Counted from the stretch's first letter, positions 1 to 8,550 are shown. The stretch is 64,000 bases of DNA from Planococcus sp. MER TA 32b (GCA_023715185.1 JAMCAN010000001.1:62001-126000), one strand, 5' to 3'. Made by a program: numbers and translations. Notes: generated by a model from the letters alone, not told the origin.

Positions 1-36
1 TATTAATGCTATTATTTATCGTAAGGAGTGGTGAAT

Positions 37-816
37 GTGGAATTACAGGACGTTATACATAATCATAAATCGATACGCGAATACGAAGACCGCGAAATCA
101 GCCAGGAATTGCTGGATGAAATACTGGAGGCGGGCATACGGGCTTCTTCGAGCGGCAATATGCAGACCTATTCGATTGTTGTGACGAAGGATAAAGAGCT
201 GCGTGGGAAATTGTACGAAGCGCATATGGAGCAGTCGATGGTGGTGGATGCGCCGGTGCTGGTGACGTTTTGCGCTGATTTCAACAGGATGAGAAAATGG
301 CTGGTGCTCAATGATGCGCCGGTTCATTTCGATAATTTCATGAGCCTCATGATCGGCGCCACCGATGCCACTTTGGCGTCGCAGAATTGCGCGCTGGCAG
401 CGGAAGACCGGGGACTTGGGATTTGTTATATGGGATCAACGCTGGCGAACTGCGACCAGATCGGTGAATTATTAAACTTGCCGGAAAATGTGGTGCCGAT
501 TGTCGGATTTTCGCTTGGCTATCCGGCAGAAGATCCGGCGCCGCGTGACCGTTTGCCGCTGGAGGGAATCGTCCATTACGAGCAGTATAAGGATTATTCA
601 GATGACGACATTCTGAAAATCTATGAGGAACGGAATGAAAAAGGATGGAACCGGTATATGGCCATTCCCCGCCTGAAAGAAAGGGTGGAAGAGCTGGGTG
701 TGAAGAATCTGGCCCAGGTATATACGATGGCGAAGTACACGAAAGAATCGCATACCGGCTTTTCGCAGACAGTGCTGAACTATTTGGAGAAGCAGAATTT
801 CATGAATAATGATTGA
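37..816 (+). CDS. NADPH-dependent nitroreductase-family flavoprotein (NfrA-like)
   Basis: The protein has the nitroreductase fold signature: an N-terminal HKSIREYEDREI segment (FMN phosphate binding in this family), RASSSGNMQTYSIV, and a central LAAEDRGLGICYMGS stretch. The length of about 259 residues and the extended C-terminal arm match the NfrA/flavin reductase P subgroup, soluble FMN enzymes that reduce flavins, nitro compounds or quinones with NADPH. I choose GTG at 37 rather than GTG at 28 because TAAGGAG ends at 28, which gives 8 nt spacing to 37. It is monocistronic, with its own terminator directly downstream. The family call is firm; the physiological substrate cannot be read from sequence. 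Confidence 0.85.
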   Translation: MELQDVIHNHKSIREYEDREISQELLDEILEAGIRASSSGNMQTYSIVVTKDKELRGKLYEAHMEQSMVVDAPVLVTFCADFNRMRKWLVLNDAPVHFDNFMSLMIGATDATLASQNCALAAEDRGLGICYMGSTLANCDQIGELLNLPENVVPIVGFSLGYPAEDPAPRDRLPLEGIVHYEQYKDYSDDDILKIYEERNEKGWNRYMAIPRLKERVEELGVKNLAQVYTMAKYTKESHTGFSQTVLNYLEKQNFMNND

Positions 817-833
817 GCTTCCTTACAGCTCGT

Positions 834-875
834 AAAAGCCCGCAGTCCGGATATTCCGGAATGGCGGGCTTTTGC
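834..875 (+). terminator. Rho-independent terminator after the nitroreductase gene
   Basis: AAAAGCCCGC pairs with GCGGGCTTTT around a loop, followed by T-rich sequence. Confidence 0.85.
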
Positions 876-946
876 GTTGTGCTTTTATTCTTGCGTCAAT
901 TTTGAACCATCCTCATCGGAAATTTAAGAATTTATTGAGCTATATT

Positions 947-1300
947 AGTTGAACTTAAAAAATAGAATATCCCGCTTCGGCGCTATGGACAAAGCTCCCG
1001 CAATAAGCCGAGAAGAACACTCGTCTTATTGCTCCGCTCAGTCCGGAGCCGCGCCTTTGCTGAGAGACATCTCTAAAGATATGGAGCAAAACAGCACAGA
1101 CTCCTGCGGCTTAGCGATTCGACCGATACACCGCAGGAAGCGCAGCGGACGAGGAGGATTGGACGGGAGCCAAGACATTGGCCGAGGCTTGCGAGGACAA
1201 GTCTTTGCGACGAAGCTAGCGCAGCGATGCAGGAGCATGGTTTTGGAAAGCGCAGCTGTTTTACGGAATATCGATTATTAAAAATTATTAGTCCAACTTA
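947..1300 (-). repeat. Mosaic hairpin intergenic element, copy A
   Basis: Read on the minus strand it starts with TAATCGATATTCCGTAAAACAGC and proceeds through the GCTGTTTTGCTCCATATC module, the CAATAAG..CTTATTG hairpin module and ends at TCCATAGCGCCGAAGCGG. The same modules occur at 21222-21575, 24955-25220 and 39594-39912. The cassette ending in GCGATGCAGGAGCA is inverted relative to its flanks compared with the copies at 24955 and 39594. Near-identical 13-mers (TTAGTTGAACTTA at the left, TTAGTCCAACTTA at the right) flank this copy. An open frame across it (949-1281) has no ribosome binding site and looks accidental. Function unknown. Confidence 0.85.
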
Positions 1301-1349
1301 TATAGCTAAAGAATTTTGCGTTCATACCCCATAAAATAGGTAGCTTTTC

Positions 1350-1378
1350 TTTATTGCAGCCCGGAAATGGTATATAAT
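1350..1378 (+). promoter_or_regulatory. Putative sigma-A promoter of mqo
   Basis: TTTATT, a 17 nt gap and a perfect TATAAT. It implies a leader of about 150 nt before mqo. Confidence 0.55.
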
Positions 1379-1404
1379 TATCATTTAGAAGTAGAACTAT
1401 TTAC

Positions 1405-1520
1405 TTTATGGCAAGTTGCGATAGATTTTACGAAAAACTGAGGCAAAGAGATGACTTCCGGAAAGACTGGCTTGAGCACGAATGAGGCAGGATGGCCGGC
1501 ATTTTTTTGCAAATATATGG
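1405..1520 (+). promoter_or_regulatory. Structured mqo leader, nature unresolved
   Basis: The leader holds GGCAAG, a GAAA tetraloop-like run, GAGGCAAAG and GGATGGCCGGC followed by seven T. Those words loosely recall class I c-di-GMP (GEMM) aptamers (GGCAAA, GCAAAG, AGCCGG), but the order and spacing are poor. A covariance-model search is needed; I do not call it a riboswitch. Confidence 0.25.
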
Positions 1521-1536
1521 GATAAGGAAGGGTATA

Positions 1537-3081
1537 ATGAGCAGTGTACCAAAGAAAACAGACGTTATCTTAATCGGAGCCGGTGTGATGAGCGCGACAT
1601 TGGGCTCAATGTTGAAAGAGCTGTCACCAGACTGGGAAATCAAAGTATTCGAGAAGCTCGAAAAAGCGGGAGCGGAAAGCTCCAACGAGTGGAATAATGC
1701 AGGTACAGGACATGCGGCGTTATGCGAATTGAACTACACGCCGGAGAAAGCGGACGGCTCGATCGAGATCGATAAAGCGATCAAAATCAATGAACAGTTC
1801 CACCTTTCCAGACAGTTCTGGTCGTTCCTTGTAAATAAAAAACGCATCACGAATCCACAGGATTTCATCATGCCGATTCCTCATATGAGTATGGTGCAGG
1901 GCGAAGACAATGTGCGATTCCTGAAAAACCGTTTTGAAGCGTTGACGCAGGTTCCATTGTTCAACGGCATGGAATTTACGGATTCTCCTGAAAAACTGAA
2001 AGAATGGTTCCCGTTGATCATGGAAGGCCGTACTTCTGCGGAGCCGATCGCGGCAACAAAAATCGACACTGGGACGGATGTAAACTTCGGCGCATTGACT
2101 GAAATGCTGTTCGAACATCTGGAGCAGGAAAATGTCGAAGTGAATTACGAGCATACCGTCAAAAACATCAAACGTTTGAGCGACGGCACGTGGGAAGTCA
2201 AAGTCCACGATGTGAAAAACGACAAAATCGAATACCATACATCAAAATTCGTCTTTATCGGCGGCGGCGGCGGAAGCTTGCCTTTATTGCAGAAAACAGG
2301 CATCCCGGAATCCAAGCAAATCGGCGGATTCCCGGTAAGCGGCTTGTTTCTTGTCTGCAACAAACCGGAACTTGTCAACCAGCACCACGGTAAAGTCTAC
2401 GGTAAAGCGAAAGTCGGCGCACCGCCGATGTCCGTGCCGCATTTGGACACGCGCTATATCGACAATAAAAAATCATTGCTGTTCGGACCATTTGCAGGCT
2501 TCTCACCGAAATTCCTGAAAACAGGCTCGAACCTGGATTTGATCGGATCGGTTAAACCGAACAACGTCCTGACGATGCTTGCGGCTGGAGCCAAAGAGAT
2601 GGGCTTGACGAAATACCTTGTTCAGCAAGTCATGCTGTCAGATGAAAAACGCGTCGAAGAATTGCGCGAATTCATCCCGAACGCAAAACTTGAAGACTGG
2701 GACGTAGTCGTTGCCGGCCAGCGCGTTCAGGTCATCAAAGACACAGACGACAAAGGCAAAGGAACACTTCAGTTCGGTACGGAAATCGTGACAGCTGAAG
2801 ACGGTTCGATTGCCGCACTCCTTGGCGCATCTCCGGGTGCTTCTACAGCTGTGCATGCAATGCTCGAGATCTTCAATAAATGCTTCCCGGAACAAAAAGA
2901 AGCATGGGAACCGAAAATCCGTGAAATGGTGCCATCTTACGGCGTTTCGTTAGTGGATAATCCTGAATTGTTCAAGGAAATCCATGAAATGACCGACAAA
3001 GCACTGGGTTTGAACAACACGGAAGTTGATACGAACGAAACAGTCGGAGCAGGAGCTCAGTCTGTTAAAGAAAAAGCGTAA
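1537..3081 (+). CDS. mqo: Malate:quinone oxidoreductase
   Basis: This FAD-dependent peripheral membrane enzyme oxidises malate to oxaloacetate and passes the electrons to quinone, bypassing the NAD-linked malate dehydrogenase of the TCA cycle. The N-terminus has the dinucleotide motif [17 protein letters not shown], followed by family-typical [32 protein letters not shown] and the C-terminal [16 protein letters not shown]. The length of 514 residues is usual for Mqo. ATG 1537 is chosen because AAGGAAGG ends 5 nt before it; the open frame runs further up to 1492 without support. It is preceded by its own promoter and long leader and followed by a terminator. Confidence 0.95.
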   Translation: MSSVPKKTDVILIGAGVMSATLGSMLKELSPDWEIKVFEKLEKAGAESSNEWNNAGTGHAALCELNYTPEKADGSIEIDKAIKINEQFHLSRQFWSFLVNKKRITNPQDFIMPIPHMSMVQGEDNVRFLKNRFEALTQVPLFNGMEFTDSPEKLKEWFPLIMEGRTSAEPIAATKIDTGTDVNFGALTEMLFEHLEQENVEVNYEHTVKNIKRLSDGTWEVKVHDVKNDKIEYHTSKFVFIGGGGGSLPLLQKTGIPESKQIGGFPVSGLFLVCNKPELVNQHHGKVYGKAKVGAPPMSVPHLDTRYIDNKKSLLFGPFAGFSPKFLKTGSNLDLIGSVKPNNVLTMLAAGAKEMGLTKYLVQQVMLSDEKRVEELREFIPNAKLEDWDVVVAGQRVQVIKDTDDKGKGTLQFGTEIVTAEDGSIAALLGASPGASTAVHAMLEIFNKCFPEQKEAWEPKIREMVPSYGVSLVDNPELFKEIHEMTDKALGLNNTEVDTNETVGAGAQSVKEKA

Positions 3082-3087
3082 ATAGAT

Positions 3088-3130
3088 GAGTGGAGAAGGA
3101 AGTCCCGGGTGGGGCTTTCTTCTTTTTTTG
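3088..3130 (+). terminator. Terminator after mqo
   Basis: AGAAGGAAGTCCC pairs imperfectly with GGGGCTTTCTTCT, followed by a T tract. Confidence 0.75.
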
Positions 3131-3275
3131 GTTTTGTGTGTGGTGCGAAGCTTTTTCATCATAAAGCTTTTCCCCAATAAAGGGTTTTACATAAAATATG
3201 TGGAAATACTATAAAATGGTATATTAAATTTTCCTTCAAACCAGAATGCTTAATGGAAAAGATGGGTGAGACTGA

Positions 3276-3614
3276 ATGGAGTTCAAACTAGGAAGCGGGA
3301 CGCTTATGCTGCCTTCTTTGCATGTCATGATTATGGCCGCAATTATTATTTACTTATTGGTAAAATGGAGCAAGGAACTCGAGACACGCCAGTTTACGGT
3401 TTATTTTTATTTTTTGATCAGTGCTTACATCATGCCGGTCTACTCCAGCTATTCAGACCGAGACGGTGAGTTTCAACTCATGTTCCCTATCGGTTTTGCC
3501 GTCGTTTTCTTTTACTTATTCCGGAGTGAAAGGTATCACCGCGCTAAAATGAAAGCCTGCTTTTTAGGACTGGGCATTGCATTTTACCTAATAATTCGTC
3601 ATTACATTGGATAG
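3276..3614 (+). CDS. Small predicted membrane protein, unknown function
   Basis: The 112 residues contain three strongly hydrophobic stretches (about residues 14-30, 42-58 and 72-87) and a hydrophobic C-terminus, so a small integral membrane protein is likely. There is no motif I recognise. ATG 3276 is preceded by a weak GGTGAG, so expression level and exact start are uncertain. It is convergent with the ECF S-component gene, and the two share the intervening terminator. Confidence 0.6.
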   Translation: MEFKLGSGTLMLPSLHVMIMAAIIIYLLVKWSKELETRQFTVYFYFLISAYIMPVYSSYSDRDGEFQLMFPIGFAVVFFYLFRSERYHRAKMKACFLGLGIAFYLIIRHYIG

Positions 3615-3636
3615 AATAAGCAAGAATCTATACATA

Positions 3637-3678
3637 AAAAGGAGAAAGCTTCAATTTTAGAAGCTCTCTCCTTTATTA
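3637..3678. terminator. Bidirectional terminator between convergent genes
   Basis: AAAGGAGAAAGCTTC pairs with GAAGCTCTCTCCTTT, with A/T-rich flanks on both sides. Confidence 0.8.
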
Positions 3679-3687
3679 ATTTCATTC

Positions 3688-4239
3688 TTAAAAACCTCTC
3701 TTGAAGAACGGCACTTTCTTCAATGCGATAACCACCGGAATGGCGACGATGATGCCGACGACGTTTTGGACAAGGTTGCCTGGGATTGAGGCGGCCGGAA
3801 TGATCAAGCTGCTGAAGATGATGGCTTCCCCGATATAATAGACGGCAATCATGACCGGGATTGATGCAATGGCTCCAAAGATATTGAATGCTTTGCTGCC
3901 ACCCATTCGGCTGGCTGACCAGGCGATTTGGCCGACGATGTAGCCTTGCAGGCCACGTGCGATAAATGAAATCGGTGCCCATGCTGTCCAGCCGGATACC
4001 AAATCGAATAATCCCATCCCGAAAGCGCCGGCAAGCGCCGCCTTTTTAGGGCCGAACAGCATAGCGATGATGAACAGCATGGCTGTTCCGAGGTGGACGA
4101 GTCCGCCGTTTGCGGCAATCGGCAAACGGATGTTCAATAATAAGGTCGCTACAAACACTAGAGCAATAGCCATCGATGTGAGGATCAGGTCGAATGTGCT
4201 TTTGCTGGAAACCGTTGTTGGTGCAGTTGTTTTTTGCAT
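3688..4239 (-). CDS. ECF transporter S component (vitamin-type substrate binder)
   Basis: The 183-residue protein has about five to six membrane spans, with LVFVATLLLNIRLPIAANGGLVHLG, the small-residue-rich KKAALAGAFGMGLFDLVSG and WAPISFIARGLQGYIVG. That layout is typical of energy-coupling-factor substrate-capture subunits, which bind a vitamin or precursor and share the EcfAAT module encoded elsewhere. The substrate cannot be fixed from sequence; pyridoxine, HMP or folate-like molecules are possible. The gene is monocistronic with a possible structured leader at 4283-4344 that might report on the transported ligand. Confidence 0.75.
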   Translation of the reverse strand: MQKTTAPTTVSSKSTFDLILTSMAIALVFVATLLLNIRLPIAANGGLVHLGTAMLFIIAMLFGPKKAALAGAFGMGLFDLVSGWTAWAPISFIARGLQGYIVGQIAWSASRMGGSKAFNIFGAIASIPVMIAVYYIGEAIIFSSLIIPAASIPGNLVQNVVGIIVAIPVVIALKKVPFFKRGF

Positions 4240-4282
4240 GAATTTTACCTTCTTTCTTCAATTCTCTTGAATGTCTTGAGTT

Positions 4283-4344
4283 CCTGCTAAGAATAGCAAA
4301 GCATTGACCCAGTTAAAAGTGCCAATTTCGATTAATTCTTAGGG
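4283..4344 (-). promoter_or_regulatory. Candidate structured leader (possible riboswitch) of the ECF S-component gene
   Basis: On the minus strand, CCTAAGAAT and ATTCTTAG are complementary and enclose about 45 nt that contain short complementary segments. A closed aptamer-like domain ahead of a vitamin-transporter gene would be in keeping with known ECF regulation, but I cannot match it to a known class. Confidence 0.3.
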
Positions 4345-4365
4345 GTCAGTTTAATAAAACATAAT

Positions 4366-4391
4366 AACCCGCGTATCTGCGGGTTCTTTTT
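4366..4391 (+). terminator. Terminator-like hairpin in a divergent intergenic region
   Basis: AACCCGC, a 6 nt loop and GCGGGTT, followed by CTTTTT on the plus strand. No plus-strand gene ends upstream of it, so it either terminates a small unannotated transcript or acts as a leader terminator for the kinase gene. Confidence 0.6.
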
Positions 4392-4488
4392 GGTAAAATG
4401 TAGGGAGCAAACGAATCATAGTTTATATAAAGTTGATTTGAGAGAAATGAGATTTTAATTTGCCCGGAAAAGATTGGAGAATACTTGT

Positions 4489-6558
4489 ATGAAAAACGAA
4501 CAGTCGCGATATTCGAGGCTTGCCAATATAACTCAGGTTATCAATGTGAAGCTGGAGCTGAAAGAAGTGCTGCAGCAGGTGACTACGGCCATTTCAGAAG
4601 AAATTGTCCAATGCAATTCGGTTGGGATTTATTTGCCTCAGGGGGATGGAACTTATCGTGGTTTTGCCGGGAAGCCGGAGCTGATGGGCGGAATGACTCT
4701 GCAATCGCAGGTGATTGACCCGGCAACGGACCCTCTCGCAGCGGAAGTGATCGAGACCCGGAAAACTATTTATATACGGGATACCGCAACCGACAGCCGG
4801 CCGGATCCGAGGTCGGTTGAAGCTTTCCGGATCAAGTCGCTGCTGGCTTTGCCGATATCCTTTAACGAGGAATTATTCGGTCTTGTCTTTCTGTTCGATT
4901 ACGGCACGCCGATGAATTTGACTCAGTCGGAGATTGAAAGTGTCGAAGCTTACGTGAATATGGCAGGTGTCGCGATTCAAAACGCGAAATCCCTTTCCCA
5001 GAAAGAAAAATTGATCGAAGAAAAGCAATTGCTGCTGGATCTGACCCAAGAGCTGTCGCTGTGTTCCACGATTCGGGAAAGTTTGAAAACCTGCTTTGCC
5101 TATTTGGAAAAGACGGCTGCCGGCTGTGATTTTGCCGCGCATATTGTAAAGCCCTCTTTAGTCCAGGGCGGCAAGCAGTTAGCCTTCTATAAGGCAGGCG
5201 AAAAGACGGAAGCGGAATGGCATGAAAAACTGGAGCAGCTTGGTTCCTTGGACAGCTATCTGGACTTGCTGGATGATGCGGTTCTGTTGCGGAAGCGAAT
5301 GCGCTTAGTATTGGCCGGCGATAAAGATCTGCTCCTGTTTCCGCTGGTTTCGATGGGCAAGGTGCAAGGTGTCATTTCAGTGATAAGTTCGTTGGAACGG
5401 AAGAATTATATTGAAGATCCCCAGATTCTCCTGGCCCAATCGATTGTGGACGCGACTGCGCCGGTGTTCTCGAATTTATTGTATATGGATCAATTGGAAG
5501 TGATGGTCGAAGAACGGACGAGTGCGCTGTACGCTGCAAACAAACGGGTCAACAATGTGGTTGAGAGCATTACCGACGGATTTTTCGCGCTGAATAAAGA
5601 ATGGGAATATGTCTTTATGAATCAGCATCATTTCCTGCCCGGAGAACGAAAGAAAGAAGATGTGATGGGCAGAAACATCTGGGAAGTTTTCCCGGAAACT
5701 GTGGATACAGTGATTTATACTGAATTCCACCGGGCGATGAACGATCGGGTCACGGTGCGTTTCGAGGCGCAATCCGACGAGGAAGATTATTGGTATGAGG
5801 TAACGGCTTACCCTTTTGACGACGGCATTTGCTGTATGCTCAAGAATATCAAGGAAAAGAAAAAATATGAAAAAGAGCTGAAGAGATTAGCGAATCTGGA
5901 TTTGATCGGCCAGATGGCAGCGGGGATCAGCCATGAAATCCGCAATCCGATGACAACGGTGAGAGGTTTTCTGCAATTATTGAAAACTGATGAATTATTG
6001 GCGCCGCACGCCGGACATTTCAATTTGATGATTGATGAGCTGGACCGCGCCAATGCCATCATCACCGAATTTCTGTCGGTCGGCAATACACGGACTTCGG
6101 ATATGAAAATGATGAATCTGAACACCATCATCACGGATATTTCGCCATTGATAAAAGTCGATACATTCAATCAGAACAAACATCTGGAGATCTACACGCA
6201 GGAAATTCCGGATTTATTGTTGAACCATAACGAAATCCGTCAATTGATCATCAATTTATACCGCAACGGCCTTGAAGCGATGGAACCGGGACGGACGCTG
6301 ACAATCGGGACTTATGTGGAAAATGATAATTGTGTCGTGCTAGCGGTGCAGGATCAGGGCTGCGGAATCGATTCCGAAATCATCGAGAAAATCGGCACGC
6401 CTTTCTACACGACCAAAGATGAAGGGACGGGTCTCGGCCTTGGCATCTGCTACGCTGTAGCAGCGAGGCACAACGCTAAAATCGAAATTGAAACCAGTCC
6501 TGAAGGCACAATTTTCTTCACACGATTTCCTATTGATAAGCCAATTGAAAACGAATAA
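4489..6558 (+). CDS. Sensor histidine kinase with GAF and PAS domains
   Basis: The predicted soluble protein of 689 residues has an N-terminal GAF domain (about 20-175), a second GAF-like region (about 200-345), a PAS domain (about 365-455), then HisKA with phosphorylated His in AAGISHEIRNPMTTVRGF and HATPase_c with N box NLYRNGLEAM, G1 DQGCGID and G2 GTGLGLGI. It should autophosphorylate in response to a cytoplasmic signal. There is no adjacent response regulator, so it is an orphan kinase; the HEIRNPMTTVRGFLQLL core resembles sporulation-type kinases of Bacillales. ATG 4489 is chosen since GGAG lies 10 nt upstream; an in-frame TTG at 4474 has none. Confidence 0.88.
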   Translation: MKNEQSRYSRLANITQVINVKLELKEVLQQVTTAISEEIVQCNSVGIYLPQGDGTYRGFAGKPELMGGMTLQSQVIDPATDPLAAEVIETRKTIYIRDTATDSRPDPRSVEAFRIKSLLALPISFNEELFGLVFLFDYGTPMNLTQSEIESVEAYVNMAGVAIQNAKSLSQKEKLIEEKQLLLDLTQELSLCSTIRESLKTCFAYLEKTAAGCDFAAHIVKPSLVQGGKQLAFYKAGEKTEAEWHEKLEQLGSLDSYLDLLDDAVLLRKRMRLVLAGDKDLLLFPLVSMGKVQGVISVISSLERKNYIEDPQILLAQSIVDATAPVFSNLLYMDQLEVMVEERTSALYAANKRVNNVVESITDGFFALNKEWEYVFMNQHHFLPGERKKEDVMGRNIWEVFPETVDTVIYTEFHRAMNDRVTVRFEAQSDEEDYWYEVTAYPFDDGICCMLKNIKEKKKYEKELKRLANLDLIGQMAAGISHEIRNPMTTVRGFLQLLKTDELLAPHAGHFNLMIDELDRANAIITEFLSVGNTRTSDMKMMNLNTIITDISPLIKVDTFNQNKHLEIYTQEIPDLLLNHNEIRQLIINLYRNGLEAMEPGRTLTIGTYVENDNCVVLAVQDQGCGIDSEIIEKIGTPFYTTKDEGTGLGLGICYAVAARHNAKIEIETSPEGTIFFTRFPIDKPIENE

Positions 6559-6570
6559 GGGGGAACGGCA

Positions 6571-7065
6571 ATGAGACAGCTTTACATGAAACAGAAAGTC
6601 TTTAGTCTAAGCGGCAAATTTACGGTGAAGGACAAGGAACAGCAGGATGTTTATTATGTCGAAGGCAGCTTCCTGCAAATTCCGAAGACATTTACGATCA
6701 TGGATCCCACCCGCAAGGAAATAGCATTGATCACCAAAAAAACATTCAGCCTGCTGCCGAAGTTTTTCGTGGAAGTGGATGGACGTGAAGTATTGATGAT
6801 CAAAAAGGAATTCACTTTTTTCAAAGCGAAATACACGATTGACGCTGAAGGGGTCGAAGTGCAAGGCAATTGGTGGGATATGAATTTCGAAGTTTTGCAG
6901 CACGGCAAAGTGGTCGGTTCCGTCAGCAAGCAATGGCTGACTTGGGGGGACACTTATGAGGTGCAGGTTTTGGACGAAAAGATGGAGCATCTCCTGATTG
7001 CGCTGGTCGTCGCAATCGACTGTGTGAAGGCGGATGAAGCGGCGGCGGCTTCGGCGGGGTCGTGA
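6571..7065 (+). CDS. LURP-one-related (LOR/tubby-like) protein
   Basis: The 164 residues form repeating beta-rich units (FSLSGKFTVKD, YYVEGSFLQIPKTFTIMD, IALITKKTFSLLPKFFVEV, YEVQVLD) and a C-terminal helix, as in the LURP-one-related beta-barrel family. Molecular function of bacterial members is unknown; a membrane-associated or lipid-binding role has been suggested from the fold. It begins 12 nt after the kinase stop with AAGGGGGAA in front, so it is probably co-transcribed with the kinase, and it is closed by a terminator. Confidence 0.78.
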   Translation: MRQLYMKQKVFSLSGKFTVKDKEQQDVYYVEGSFLQIPKTFTIMDPTRKEIALITKKTFSLLPKFFVEVDGREVLMIKKEFTFFKAKYTIDAEGVEVQGNWWDMNFEVLQHGKVVGSVSKQWLTWGDTYEVQVLDEKMEHLLIALVVAIDCVKADEAAAASAGS

Positions 7066-7100
7066 TTATTTTTTTCAGAAGGCGGTAAAATAAACAGGTG

Positions 7101-7131
7101 AAAAAGCGGCTGGGTCCAGTCGCTTTTTTTA
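7101..7131 (+). terminator. Terminator after the LOR gene
   Basis: AGCGGCTGG, a 2 nt loop and CCAGTCGCT, then seven T. Confidence 0.88.
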
Positions 7132-7264
7132 TTTGATAAATGCTCCTATACCAGAGGGGACACTGGTTGCAACTGTTAGTTGCGTGGTTTAGCAACCGGA
7201 AGTAGCTTTACTCCAAATACAAATATGTTCTAAATTGAAACTGTAGAGAAAGGCGGGGAATCGT

Positions 7265-7717
7265 ATGATTTTTAGTGAACGATTAAAAACGGAAAGAGAA
7301 AAAATGGGATGGTCCCAGACAGAACTTGCCGAAAAGATTCACGTGAGCCGGCAATCGGTTTCAAAATGGGAGACCGGAAAAAGTCTGCCGAGCATCGAAG
7401 TGCTTATCGATCTTAGCGATTTATTTGGGATAACAATAGACGAAATGCTAAGGAGTGACAGGGAATTGAAAGAAAAAGTGATTCAAGACAGTAAACAATT
7501 GGCTCATCCCAGGTGGAAAGTGTTCTTTGACAGTGTATTTATGATCGGCGTGTTTCTACTTGTGGCAAAGCTGATTATTTTGGGTATAAATTACTTTGCA
7601 GGAACAGAATTTTTGATGTTGGAAGGTTTTGCGAGATTGGCTGCCAATTTCGGGCCGTTAGTTCTGATGGTTATCGGTGGAATCGGCAGTGATTCATTGA
7701 AGGACAAATATCAGTAA
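7265..7717 (+). CDS. XRE-family regulator with membrane-spanning C-terminus
   Basis: Residues 5-60 form a Cro/C1-type helix-turn-helix (LKTEREKMGWSQTELAEKI and VSRQSVSKWETGK). The C-terminal half holds two hydrophobic segments (about 90-108 and 125-143), so this is a membrane-anchored HTH protein of the type often tied to stress or antimicrobial responses. ATG 7265 follows AGGCGGGG. It sits 27 nt ahead of the acetyltransferase gene in the same direction and may be co-transcribed with it. Targets are unknown. Confidence 0.82.
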   Translation: MIFSERLKTEREKMGWSQTELAEKIHVSRQSVSKWETGKSLPSIEVLIDLSDLFGITIDEMLRSDRELKEKVIQDSKQLAHPRWKVFFDSVFMIGVFLLVAKLIILGINYFAGTEFLMLEGFARLAANFGPLVLMVIGGIGSDSLKDKYQ

Positions 7718-7744
7718 AATGAGGCGAACCAAGGGGAAAAGAGG

Positions 7745-8308
7745 ATGAAAATGACGGAAAATGGTTTTATTTTCGAATCAGAACGGCTCGGTTTTCGAAG
7801 ATGGAAGGCTGACGATAGGGGAGTGTTTGCCCGCATGAATGCGGACCCGCAGGTGATGGAGTATTTTCCAGACATGCTGACGCCAGCCGAGTCGGATCGG
7901 CTGATCGAGCGCTTCGAGAGGCATACCGAGGAAAAAGGCTTTGGAATCTGGGCAGTCGAACGCAAGGAAGACGGCGTGTTCATCGGCTTTATCGGATTAA
8001 TGGAAGTAGGCTTTGACGCCGGTTTCCAAGGTGCCGTTGAAATCGGCTGGCGGCTGGACAATAAATTCTGGAAACAGGGCTATGCCACTGAAGGTGCGAG
8101 AGCCTGTCTGGATTATGCATTCGGAGTTTTGGGCTTGGACGAAATTCTTTCATTTACAGCGACACTCAACCAACCATCCGAAACCGTTATGAAGCGGATC
8201 GGCATGAAAAAAGCGGGTGAATTCGACCATCCGAAACTGGAAGAAGGCAGTCCGCTGAAAAGACATGTGTTGTATAAGATCACGGCGGCCGAGCACGCGT
8301 CGCAGTGA
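7745..8308 (+). CDS. GNAT N-acetyltransferase, RimJ/RimL type
   Basis: The protein starts with FESERLGFRRWKADD, typical of RimJ/RimL-like GNAT enzymes, followed by GFIGLMEVG, the acetyl-CoA segment KQGYATEGARACLDYAF and LNQPSETVMKRIGM. It transfers acetyl from acetyl-CoA to an amine; the acceptor (protein N-terminus or small molecule) is unknown. The start is ambiguous: ATG 7745 (AAGGGG 8 nt upstream) or ATG 7754 (GAGG 9 nt upstream). Confidence 0.85.
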   Translation: MKMTENGFIFESERLGFRRWKADDRGVFARMNADPQVMEYFPDMLTPAESDRLIERFERHTEEKGFGIWAVERKEDGVFIGFIGLMEVGFDAGFQGAVEIGWRLDNKFWKQGYATEGARACLDYAFGVLGLDEILSFTATLNQPSETVMKRIGMKKAGEFDHPKLEEGSPLKRHVLYKITAAEHASQ

Positions 8309-8440
8309 GCGAAATGCATTGACTTATTGCCGCTTAGGGCTTATTGTTAGAGACGCGATGAGCTCATTTGCGTAAGACGGACAAGCATTCCCTGGAGGAA
8401 CACGTTGTGGAGCGTGGCTTGGACGCCGCAAATATCGATG

Positions 8441-8474
8441 CACCCTGCCTTTTGGCGGGGTGTTTTTTGTTTTT
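8441..8474 (+). terminator. Terminator downstream of the acetyltransferase gene
   Basis: CACCCTGCC, loop TTTT, GGCGGGGTG, then six T. It lies 130 nt past the stop codon; the intervening 8309-8440 shows no gene. Confidence 0.85.
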
Positions 8475-8550
8475 GGGGTGGAAACAATGTGGAAGAACCT
8501 TTAATTCCGAAAAACGTCTTCTTTTAATATGATGTAGAGGAGGTAAGGAA

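Noticed and set aside
949..1281. Open frame of 110 codons with plausible-looking sequence
   Set aside because: It lies wholly inside mosaic repeat copy A; the same sequence in the other copies is broken or in other frames, and no ribosome binding site is present.
1405..1520. Firm call of a class I c-di-GMP riboswitch before mqo
   Set aside because: Only short words match; order and spacing of the conserved blocks do not fit the consensus well enough.
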